The position numbers and the translations under genes are program-made. A stretch of 64,000 bases of DNA from an uncultured Roseburia sp. Its GTDB lineage: Bacteria > Bacillota > Clostridia > Lachnospirales > Lachnospiraceae. Every line of letters begins with the position of its first letter. Position 1 is the stretch's first letter. Positions 1 to 6,590 of this stretch are shown one piece after another. Location of the stretch: assembly GCA_947642555.1 (NCBI GenBank), contig CANRSX010000001.1, positions 62,001 through 126,000 on the forward strand, given 5' to 3'. The notes below the pieces were generated by a model. It searched no databases. It was not told the DNA's origin and saw only the letters and a program-made list of their open reading frames with translations.

Positions 1-170
1 CGGGCCGTCTGAAGGATCGTCTCGCCCGGTTCCCGGTGTCCGCCCGGATTTTCCAGCGTATCCCGGTCCCGGTGCTTACAGAAGACATGTTTTCCACCTG
101 TCTTTGCCAGAATCACGGCAAATTTTAAATTCGCGTCATCTGTCCTGTCATAAAATTTTACCTGGATCAT
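1..170 (-). CDS. NUDIX hydrolase, N-terminal part (runs off window start)
   Basis: The minus-strand frame starting at ATG 168-170 encodes 56 residues before the window ends. It contains GGHREPGETILQTA, the first half of the NUDIX box (GX5EX7REUXEEXGU), preceded by a typical beta-strand segment with HVFCKHRDRDT. An AGGA ribosome-binding site lies about six bases upstream of the ATG. NUDIX proteins hydrolyse nucleoside diphosphates linked to another moiety; the substrate cannot be read from this fragment. The gene sits 10 bp downstream of the coiled-coil gene at 180-1199 on the same strand and may be co-transcribed with it. The REUXEE part of the box lies outside the window. Confidence 0.8.
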   Translation of the reverse strand, partial: MIQVKFYDRTDDANLKFAVILAKTGGKHVFCKHRDRDTLENPGGHREPGETILQTA

Positions 171-179
171 CCTGTTTTC

Positions 180-1199
180 CTATCCCTGGCTCACCGACAG
201 GCTCCACTGCCGCTCCTCGCGAAGAACATCAAAATTCTCCGTCCGCTTCGGCGCCTGGATCTGTCTGCGGTTCATCTGCTCCGTCTCCTGCTCTGAGATG
301 ACGACCTTACGCTTTTCCTTCCGGGCCGCATCCTCTTTCCTCAGCTCCTCCAGCTTCGCGCTGCGGGCCTCGTCCTTTCGCTGCGCGTCGTCGATGGCAT
401 CCGAGAGCTTCCGGAGCTTCTCGCCGACCTGCATGGATACCTCGTCGATCCGTCTCTGCAGCTCCACCTTTTCGTCCTGCGTCTCCGCCAGGCGCTGCCG
501 GTTCACCAGCCCGGTGCGCGTCTGCGAGAGCCGCTGTACAAAATCCTTCGTGTGGGAGATCGCGAGATATACGCCCTGTCTGGCAGCCTCGCGGACCGGA
601 TCCTCCTGACGCGGATCCCTCTCCTCTGTCGCGCGCTTTGCGGATGCGCCGCTCCCCGCACCGGCGGTCTCCCCTGCGGCGGACGCCCTGCTTCCTGACG
701 CGGATCCCTCCGTGCCGGACACGGATCCTCCGGCGGCAGATGCGCCGGCCCGCGTCTGTCCGGCCGCTGCCCCGCTTCCTGCTGCCGACGCCTCTCTGCC
801 GACGCTTCCGCCCGCCGCAGAGCGGGCCATGGTGTGTAACTGCTGTTCCGCCGGCGTCTCCCCAGCATACAGTTCCTTCCTTTGCTCAGCATCCTTTGCT
901 GCACGCGTCCCGGGTGCATCTGCGGCATGCGGGTCATTTTCCTTTCTGCGCGCGGCATTCTCCTGACGTCTCGCCGCCTGATGCTGGCGCAGCTCGTCAT
1001 TTAATCCGCGCAGCTGCTTCTCGACCGTCTGCATCTGGGCATGCCTCTGTTCTTCCGTCAGTTTTCTGTCATCGGCAATGCTCTTTCGTTTTCCCTGAAG
1101 CTCTGAAATCTGCTTTTCGATTCTCCGCTCATCGCGATCCTTTGACGGTTCCCTGACAGGCGATGTGCCTGACTGTCCCCGGATAGCTGTAATCGCCAT
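180..1199 (-). CDS. Hypothetical coiled-coil protein with low-complexity Ala/Gly/Ser linker
   Basis: I do not recognise this 339-residue protein. Residues about 20-115 are a charged helical region rich in Glu, Arg, Lys and Gln. About 115-190 are a low-complexity Ala/Gly/Ser/Thr linker, and about 200-310 form a second long charged helix with heptad-like spacing that includes a stretch around LRKLSDAIDDAQRKDEARSAK. There is no signal peptide or membrane segment, so it is probably cytoplasmic. The start ATG follows a GGGGGA-type ribosome-binding site. It lies 27 bp downstream of gerW, so it may belong to the DUF2953-gerW transcript. Its N-terminus resembles small coiled-coil proteins common in Lachnospiraceae, but no function can be assigned. 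Confidence 0.7.
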   Translation of the reverse strand: MAITAIRGQSGTSPVREPSKDRDERRIEKQISELQGKRKSIADDRKLTEEQRHAQMQTVEKQLRGLNDELRQHQAARRQENAARRKENDPHAADAPGTRAAKDAEQRKELYAGETPAEQQLHTMARSAAGGSVGREASAAGSGAAAGQTRAGASAAGGSVSGTEGSASGSRASAAGETAGAGSGASAKRATEERDPRQEDPVREAARQGVYLAISHTKDFVQRLSQTRTGLVNRQRLAETQDEKVELQRRIDEVSMQVGEKLRKLSDAIDDAQRKDEARSAKLEELRKEDAARKEKRKVVISEQETEQMNRRQIQAPKRTENFDVLREERQWSLSVSQG

Positions 1200-1226
1200 A
1201 CGCTGTTCCCCCTGTCTCTGGCTGCC

Positions 1227-1667
1227 TTAAACCTCCTGGCTCACGGAATCCTTTAAGATCTCCTCCATCTCTTTTTCTGCCGCTTCCTTTGCCGCCGGAT
1301 CCGCCTCCGATGTGACGCCGGCCTCCTCCGTCTTTTTCCGCGAGGTAAATTTGTTTACAAAATCCGGCACCATATCGAGAAGCTTCGTCACGCCGTCCTG
1401 ATTCTTGATGTTGACCAGCTTTGTCGTGCCGTTCTGGATGACCAGCACCGCGCTCGGCATGATCTTGCCGCCCATACCGCCGCCGCCGTTATTTTTTTTG
1501 TCCTGAATGAACACGCCCGCTCCCACGCCGAAGGACACATCCACCAGCGGGAGGATGATCGTATCCCCGATGTGAACCGCGTCTCCTACAACCGTCTTCG
1601 TCGTGATAAAGCTGTCCATCCCCTTAAATAAGGATTCCACCGTTGCGTTAAAACTGTTGTCTGCCAT
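1227..1667 (-). CDS. gerW: GerW (YtfJ) family sporulation protein
   Basis: This 146-residue protein matches the GerW/YtfJ family. It has the N-terminal VESLFKGMDSF segment, the VVGDAVHIGDTIILPLVDVSFG block, a Gly-rich stretch (NNGGGGMGGKIMPSAVLVI) and a charged C-terminal tail. In Bacillus subtilis the family is made during sporulation and contributes to spore germination. A good AGGAAGG ribosome-binding site precedes the ATG. It is 20 bp downstream of the DUF2953 gene, the same ytfI-ytfJ pairing found in Bacillus and Clostridia. The family assignment is firm; the role in this organism is inferred from the family. Confidence 0.92.
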   Translation of the reverse strand: MADNSFNATVESLFKGMDSFITTKTVVGDAVHIGDTIILPLVDVSFGVGAGVFIQDKKNNGGGGMGGKIMPSAVLVIQNGTTKLVNIKNQDGVTKLLDMVPDFVNKFTSRKKTEEAGVTSEADPAAKEAAEKEMEEILKDSVSQEV

Positions 1668-1686
1668 AAAAACCTTCCTTTCTGAT

Positions 1687-2892
1687 CTATCTGTTCATGA
1701 TTCGCCGGATAAAAATCCGGAATTCCTTCTGTCGGTAAAGCCGGATCAGGGAGCGCAGCACATGGATCATGCGCGCCCTGCCGCGAATGTCGAATTCCCC
1801 CCGCAGATACAGCTCCTCCGAGAGAAAATCCGGGTAAATGCCGCACCGGTACCGGTAGACAAAGGGCATCACGCTGATGAACCCCAGAGCCTGTCCGGTC
1901 GCCGCCGGATCCCCCAGCGAAAAGGTGAGCTCCGTGTGAACCTTCCGGAAGCGGAAATGCGAAAGTAAAAACTTTAATTCGCCCAGAATCCCGAATACCG
2001 CCGTCCGGTTCGTCTCATCGGCGACCGCCGCCTTTATCCCTGCGGCCCTCTCCGTGAGCTGCCGCAGCGCTGTCAGGGTTCGCCTTACGGCATCCGCCGC
2101 ACCCCGGATTGCGGCGCGGATCCGTCCCGGAAGCTGCTGCAATGTCCGAAACAGCTGTGCCGCCCGATCTGCCCACGGCGGCTTTACACCGTCGTCCGGC
2201 AGCTCTGCAGACGACCCGGACGCTTCGTTCTCCGGATGCCCGGACGGCTCCCGACCGGATGCGTCCGGCGGACGGCCCGACTGCGGCTCTGATGTACCGC
2301 CTTCCTCCCGGCTCTCTGCCGGGTAAACCGCCGGGATATTGCCGCCCGATTTCCCGGATCCCGCCGGGCGGCTCTTCTCCGCCTCCCCGGCCGCTTTTTC
2401 CTGACGCTCTTCCTGCGGCTCTGATGTACCGCCTTCCTCCCGGCTCTCTGCCGGGTAAACCGCCGGAATATTGCCGCCTGATTTCCCGGATCCCGCCGGG
2501 CGGCCTGCCGCGGTTTCCGCCGTGCTCTCTCCCGCTTTCGCCGGCCGTTTTGCTGCGCTCTCTCCCGCTTTCGCCGGCCGTTCTGCCGCAGTCTCCGGCT
2601 CCTCCCAGAAATCCTCATCCTCCCCTGGCGCGCATTTCCTTCTTAAAATCCCGCAGATGCGAAGGCCGGATCCCGTCCCGCCGCCCGGATAGGAGAAGCG
2701 GTACGACACCAGATGAAACAGCCAGGACGCCCGGATCTGCACCTCTGCCGTGTCAAAGCCCGCGGTCTGACGCCCGGTAATCCGGTAGCGCACCGGCACA
2801 AACAGCGCTGCGCCAAGGATCAGCAGGATCAGGCAAAGCAGCACAAGCAGCGCGATACCGATGATTTTTAAAATCAGAATTATGACTGCCAT
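1687..2892 (-). CDS. DUF2953 (YtfI-like) membrane-anchored protein with duplicated linker
   Basis: This 401-residue protein has an N-terminal membrane helix (about residues 3-28, IILILKIIGIALLVLLCLIL) and a short beta-like region. A long Pro/Ser/Gly/Glu-rich linker (about 95-235) follows. The C-terminal part, with SLGDPAATGQALGFISVMPF and YRYRCGIYPDF, is the DUF2953 signature. DUF2953 genes regularly precede gerW/ytfJ, as here, suggesting a role in sporulation or the envelope; the biochemical function is unknown. The linker carries an internal duplication listed separately. The start follows GGGAGGG and overlaps the upstream gene by 13 bp, which implies translational coupling. Confidence 0.85.
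   Translation of the reverse strand: MAVIILILKIIGIALLVLLCLILLILGAALFVPVRYRITGRQTAGFDTAEVQIRASWLFHLVSYRFSYPGGGTGSGLRICGILRRKCAPGEDEDFWEEPETAAERPAKAGESAAKRPAKAGESTAETAAGRPAGSGKSGGNIPAVYPAESREEGGTSEPQEERQEKAAGEAEKSRPAGSGKSGGNIPAVYPAESREEGGTSEPQSGRPPDASGREPSGHPENEASGSSAELPDDGVKPPWADRAAQLFRTLQQLPGRIRAAIRGAADAVRRTLTALRQLTERAAGIKAAVADETNRTAVFGILGELKFLLSHFRFRKVHTELTFSLGDPAATGQALGFISVMPFVYRYRCGIYPDFLSEELYLRGEFDIRGRARMIHVLRSLIRLYRQKEFRIFIRRIMNR
2281..2505. repeat. In-frame ~93-bp duplication, period 132 bp, inside the DUF2953 gene
   Basis: Bases 2281-2372 and 2413-2505 are nearly identical and sit 132 bp (44 codons) apart. They encode two copies of the segment containing GSGKSGGNIPAVYPAESREE. Immediately upstream in the gene (about 2528-2587) a shorter repeat encodes the ERPAKAGES type motif at least twice. 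Both are in frame and confined to the disordered linker, so they change linker length without affecting the predicted domains. Confidence 0.85.
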
Positions 2893-3221
2893 CCGCCCTC
2901 CCTGTCCGCTGCCTGTTCCTCCAGATAAGTACGGATCCCGAATGCCCCGGTATTCCGGTAAACCTCATCGACAATTGACGCTGCCACTTCCACCGCCTCC
3001 TCATAGCCCTTCGCCAGCCCGATGATCCGAAGCCCGCACTTCGGATATGCCTTCTGCAAAAGCTCCTGCGCCGGTATGATATCTAACAGATTATGATCAT
3101 TTGACGCAAGTGCAATCACATAGATATTCAGCTGGCCCGCATTATGGCGGATCTTCCATATAATCTTCTTTGTCTTATGTACGATACTGTCTCCTACGTA
3201 CAATTCGTCATACCAGGTCAT
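2880..3221 (-). CDS. Conserved small Clostridia protein (probably DUF6145)
   Basis: This 113-residue protein has no signal peptide or membrane helix and begins TWYDELYVGDSI. It has an alternating strand-helix pattern with the conserved-looking QLNIYVIALASNDHNLLDI and GLAKGYEEAVEVAASIVDEVY. It resembles the small Lachnospiraceae family DUF6145, which often lies beside NUDIX and DUF2953 genes; this assignment is from memory of the family. The ATG has a GGGAG ribosome-binding site 5 bp upstream. The gene lies 9 bp after the NUDIX gene and overlaps the DUF2953 gene by 13 bp, so the three are likely one transcript. Function unknown. Confidence 0.7.
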   Translation of the reverse strand: MTWYDELYVGDSIVHKTKKIIWKIRHNAGQLNIYVIALASNDHNLLDIIPAQELLQKAYPKCGLRIIGLAKGYEEAVEVAASIVDEVYRNTGAFGIRTYLEEQAADREGGWQS

Positions 3222-3230
3222 TGGGTCTCC

Positions 3231-3683
3231 CTAAAAGTATTTGTGATTTCCCCACAAATTACTCTTTTTTAACTCCAGATATTCATTGTAGGCGCGCTCT
3301 AAAATCTGCTTTTCATTCGGAAACTTCAGCAGATGGTACGCCTCGTGATATTTGTAATACCCGGAATCCACAAAATATTCTTCCCGCTGTGGTTTGCTGT
3401 AATAACTGTCCGCCATCATCAGATACCAGTGGACGTCCTTTTCCACGGTTCCCTCCGGAACGGTAAACGAATACCGGCTCTTCCCGACGTATTTGATAAT
3501 CCCGGCTTTCACGCCGGTCTCCTCAAGCACCTCCCTGGCGGCCGTCTGACTGTACTCCTCGCCCGCTTCTACCGTTCCCTTGGGCAAAACCCACCCCTCG
3601 TATCTGCTCTTATAATTCTTGTATAAAAGCAGGATCTTGCCCCGAAAAATCACCACACCACCACAGCTTGTTGCCTCAATCAT
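3231..3683 (-). CDS. NUDIX hydrolase
   Basis: This 150-residue protein carries a complete NUDIX box around residues 37-59 (GTVEAGEEYSQTAAREVLEE followed by TGV), including the REVLEE metal-binding residues. It is preceded by a strand with EGWVLPK, typical of MutT-like and Ap4A hydrolase-like members. The length suits a single-domain cytosolic hydrolase of nucleoside diphosphate derivatives; the substrate is not predictable. A strong AGGAGG site precedes the ATG, and a sigma-A type promoter (3719-3747) lies just upstream, so this is the first gene of a transcript that probably continues through the DUF6145-like gene, DUF2953 and gerW. Confidence 0.92.
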   Translation of the reverse strand: MIEATSCGGVVIFRGKILLLYKNYKSRYEGWVLPKGTVEAGEEYSQTAAREVLEETGVKAGIIKYVGKSRYSFTVPEGTVEKDVHWYLMMADSYYSKPQREEYFVDSGYYKYHEAYHLLKFPNEKQILERAYNEYLELKKSNLWGNHKYF

Positions 3684-3718
3684 TGCAATACCTCCTGATG
3701 TGGTCTGTACTCCCTTTT

Positions 3719-3747
3719 AGTATAATACTTTTTGCGCATCCACGCAA
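3719..3747 (-). promoter_or_regulatory. Sigma-A type promoter for the NUDIX-DUF2953-gerW transcript
   Basis: On the minus strand TTGCGT (3742-3747) and TATACT (3719-3724) are separated by 17 bp, about 35 bp upstream of the NUDIX start codon. The position fits a start of transcription after the upstream PBP gene ends at 3775. Confidence 0.6.
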
Positions 3748-3774
3748 CCGCCGGATCACGGAAAGTTGGAACTG

Positions 3775-5274
3775 TTACTCTATATAGTATGCATCAAAGA
3801 TCTCCTGTGCAATCGGCACCGCATATTCGCTGCCGACGCCGGAATCCTCCACGATCACCGTCACGACGATATCCGGCTTTCCGTCCTGATGCGCAAACCC
3901 GGTAAACCAGGAATGGCTGGCCTTTGAGCTCGTCGAAAACTCCGCGGAGCCGGTTTTCCCGTACACCTCGTAGCGGTCATTGGAAAGCTGCCGGCCGGTG
4001 CCCGCCTCGATCACGTATCCCATGTACTCTTTTAACACGGCTGCCTCCTCCGATGACATCAGCCTGCCGTACTCTTTTCCCGTATACTGCTCCACCAGCA
4101 CGCCGCGGTCGTCCGAGACGTGATCGATGACATACGGGGACATCAGGACGCCGTCGTTTGCGATGGCGCCTGTGATCAGCGCGACATGAAGCGGCGTCAC
4201 CAGCGTCTGTCCCTGCCCGATCGCGGTCTCCATCACGGCGGAGGTATCCGCGCCTTCCTCTAACACAAAGCTGCTTTTGGACGACTCGATGGCGACCGGC
4301 AGATCCGTGTCAAACAGCATGCTCTCACACATCGCGTGAAACTGCGCCAGATCCAGCTCCAGCCCGATGGACGAGTAGGCGGAATTGCAGGAATTGGCAA
4401 ACGCCTCCTTTAAATCCTCGCTGCCGTGTCTCGCGTTATTATAGCAGTGGATCGTCTTATGGCCTTCCGTGTATTCCCCGCTGCACGAAAACCGGTAATC
4501 CGTATAATCCTCCGGATGCTCCCGCAGGTATTCCAGCGTCGTAAAAATCTTAAACGTCGAACCCGGCGGATAGCGCCCCTGCGTCGCGCGGTTTAACAGC
4601 TCCGAGCGGTCGTTGTCCTCGTCGACAAGCTCCTCCCAGTCCTCCCCGATCGTATTCGGGTCAAAATCCGGCTTTGAGACCATCGCGAGCAGCCGCCCTG
4701 TCTGCGGCTCTAAGACGACCACCGCGCCGTCGTAGTGCCCGAGCGCATCAAACGCCTGCAGCTGCAGCTCATAATTTAACGTGGTGTACACGCTGTCCCC
4801 CGGGCTCTTCTCCCCCTGCAGGTCGCTGACCACCTTTTCCCCGTAAAAAATATTGGAGCGCAGCAGGGAAAAATTGGCCGTCGCCTCAAGTCCCGCCGTG
4901 CCGTGGCCGCTGTAACCCACGATATGGGAAAAAATGCGGGCGCACGGATAGCGCCGCACCTCGTTTTCCTCCGCGTCTACAATCGTCTCCGCCAGCGTCA
5001 CGCCGTCCGCGGAATAGATTTCCCCGCGGATCACCTTCTGGGTAAACAGCTCCTGACGCTTGTTATACGGGTTATTGATAAACTGCTCGCTCAGCGCGAA
5101 CTCAAAATACGTGACATATCCCATCAGGCACAAAAAGACCGCCAGAAACGTGTAGGTGACCACCGCAAACTCGCGGTTTGCACGGTTACGAGATTTTTTC
5201 GACCTGGCTGTCGAAGCCGGTTTTTCCGGACTTCCGTTTTTCTTTTGCACCTGTTTTTTTGTTTTTTGATCCAT
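3775..5274 (-). CDS. Class B penicillin-binding protein (peptidoglycan transpeptidase)
   Basis: This roughly 500-residue protein has a basic cytoplasmic tail, one membrane helix (FAVVTYTFLAVFLCLMGYV, about residues 41-60) and a linker. The transpeptidase domain has all three motifs: STFK (SxxK, around 245), SCNSA (SxN) and KTGSAE (KTG, near 450). It matches the PbpA/FtsI-like PBPs encoded next to FtsW/RodA genes in Clostridia, which cross-link nascent peptidoglycan outside the membrane. The ATG at 5274 has AAGGA seven bases upstream. An upstream ATG at 5289 is possible. Either way the 5' end overlaps the FtsW/RodA gene by about 90-104 bp in another frame. Elongation, division or sporulation cannot be separated from sequence alone. 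Confidence 0.93.
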   Translation of the reverse strand: MDQKTKKQVQKKNGSPEKPASTARSKKSRNRANREFAVVTYTFLAVFLCLMGYVTYFEFALSEQFINNPYNKRQELFTQKVIRGEIYSADGVTLAETIVDAEENEVRRYPCARIFSHIVGYSGHGTAGLEATANFSLLRSNIFYGEKVVSDLQGEKSPGDSVYTTLNYELQLQAFDALGHYDGAVVVLEPQTGRLLAMVSKPDFDPNTIGEDWEELVDEDNDRSELLNRATQGRYPPGSTFKIFTTLEYLREHPEDYTDYRFSCSGEYTEGHKTIHCYNNARHGSEDLKEAFANSCNSAYSSIGLELDLAQFHAMCESMLFDTDLPVAIESSKSSFVLEEGADTSAVMETAIGQGQTLVTPLHVALITGAIANDGVLMSPYVIDHVSDDRGVLVEQYTGKEYGRLMSSEEAAVLKEYMGYVIEAGTGRQLSNDRYEVYGKTGSAEFSTSSKASHSWFTGFAHQDGKPDIVVTVIVEDSGVGSEYAVPIAQEIFDAYYIE

Positions 5275-6586
5275 CCGCATTTCCTTCATCCTGCCTCATC
5301 ACATACAAGCCCTGCACAATCGCAAACATCATCATCGACGCGAGCAGAGAACTCCCTCCGTAGCTGACAAGCGGCAGCGTCACGCCGGTGGAGGGGATAA
5401 ACCGGGTCACGCCGCCCACGGTCAGAAACACCTGAAACCCGTAGACCACGCCGAGCCCCAGCGCGATCAGCTTGTAAAACTGATCCTTCATCTGCATCGC
5501 CATATTCAGAAACAGAAAAAAACAGCACATGCACACCATCAGAAGACAGAGCGCAAAGATTCCCCCGAGCTCTTCCGCGATCGCCGAGAAAATAAAATCC
5601 TCCTTCACGACCGGGATCCGGTTCGGCATCCCCTGATAAAGCCCCATCCCGAACCATCCTCCCGTGCCGATCGCAAACAGCGACTGGCTGATCTGATAGC
5701 CCTCGTTGTCGATCACGGACAGCGGATCCCTCCACGCCAGCACGCGGATCTGTACATGGGAGAACAGGTTGTAGGCGATCACCGCCGCGATGCTGCCCGA
5801 CAAAAGCCCGCCCGCAAAATAAAACAGCTGCTTTGTCGCCACATAAAGCATTACTACGTAAGTAATGAAAAAGATCAGCGCGCCTCCTAAGTCGCGTGAG
5901 AGCACCAGGATCAGCACATGCGCAGCCGCAACGGCGGTCGCCAGGCACACCCGCAGGAAATCCGTTCTCTCATAGAGCATACACGCCACAAAAAAGACAA
6001 AGACCAGCTTGATAAACTCGCTCGGCTGAAACGAAATCCCCGCGATTTTCAGCGAGAGCTTCGCCCCGTGGCTTGTCGCGCCAAACAGCTGCACCGCAAG
6101 CAGCCCGAGCAGCCCCACCGCCGCATAAAGCCAGGTCAGCCGCCGCATAAAGCCCACGCTGCGGACCAGATACGGCACCGGCAGCGTGAGCACGAACGCT
6201 CCCGCCGCGATCACATACTGCCGGACGGCGTCCTCGAAGGACAGCCTGGTTAAGATGATAAAACCGATCAGAAGAAGCATGCACATATGATTGACCAGAA
6301 GTTTCGACCCGTTCTCGTAGAGCAGGTGATAGCAGGACATCACGATCACCGTAAACAGCACCTGAAACAGATAAAACAGCACCATTTTCACATCCTCCGT
6401 CACGGCGTAGACCGCCAGATACGCGGACAGATGGATCAGATACATCAGCAGAAGCTGCCGGTGATAAATCCTGCTTCTCTTTTTTTCGCTCAGCTTCGCG
6501 CGGAATGCCGAAAAGCCCTCATATGTATAGAGCGCAAAGAAAAATATCATCAGATATTTTGTGAGTTCCACGATCAGATTCGTCAT
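5186..6586 (-). CDS. FtsW/RodA/SpoVE family peptidoglycan glycosyltransferase
   Basis: This 466-residue polytopic membrane protein has about ten to twelve hydrophobic segments. It has SEDS-family motifs: SFQPSEFIKLVFVF, LSRDLGGALIFF, the loop with YQISQSLFAIGTGGWFGMGL, and PSTGVTLPLVSYGGSSL near the C-terminus. SEDS proteins polymerise lipid II and work with a class B PBP, here encoded directly downstream. The N-terminus is longer than in classic FtsW, with about four extra hydrophobic segments, as in Clostridia FtsW/RodA relatives of this type. The basic C-terminal tail (about 35 residues) is encoded by DNA that also encodes the start of the PBP. It lies 4 bp after the U32 gene. Confidence 0.93.
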   Translation of the reverse strand: MTNLIVELTKYLMIFFFALYTYEGFSAFRAKLSEKKRSRIYHRQLLLMYLIHLSAYLAVYAVTEDVKMVLFYLFQVLFTVIVMSCYHLLYENGSKLLVNHMCMLLLIGFIILTRLSFEDAVRQYVIAAGAFVLTLPVPYLVRSVGFMRRLTWLYAAVGLLGLLAVQLFGATSHGAKLSLKIAGISFQPSEFIKLVFVFFVACMLYERTDFLRVCLATAVAAAHVLILVLSRDLGGALIFFITYVVMLYVATKQLFYFAGGLLSGSIAAVIAYNLFSHVQIRVLAWRDPLSVIDNEGYQISQSLFAIGTGGWFGMGLYQGMPNRIPVVKEDFIFSAIAEELGGIFALCLLMVCMCCFFLFLNMAMQMKDQFYKLIALGLGVVYGFQVFLTVGGVTRFIPSTGVTLPLVSYGGSSLLASMMMFAIVQGLYVMRQDEGNADGSKNKKTGAKEKRKSGKTGFDSQVEKIS

Positions 6587-6590
6587 ACTG

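Noticed and set aside
4903-5367. Plus-strand frame opposite the PBP and SEDS genes
   Set aside because: It is antisense to two well-supported genes with full motif sets and shows no family motif.
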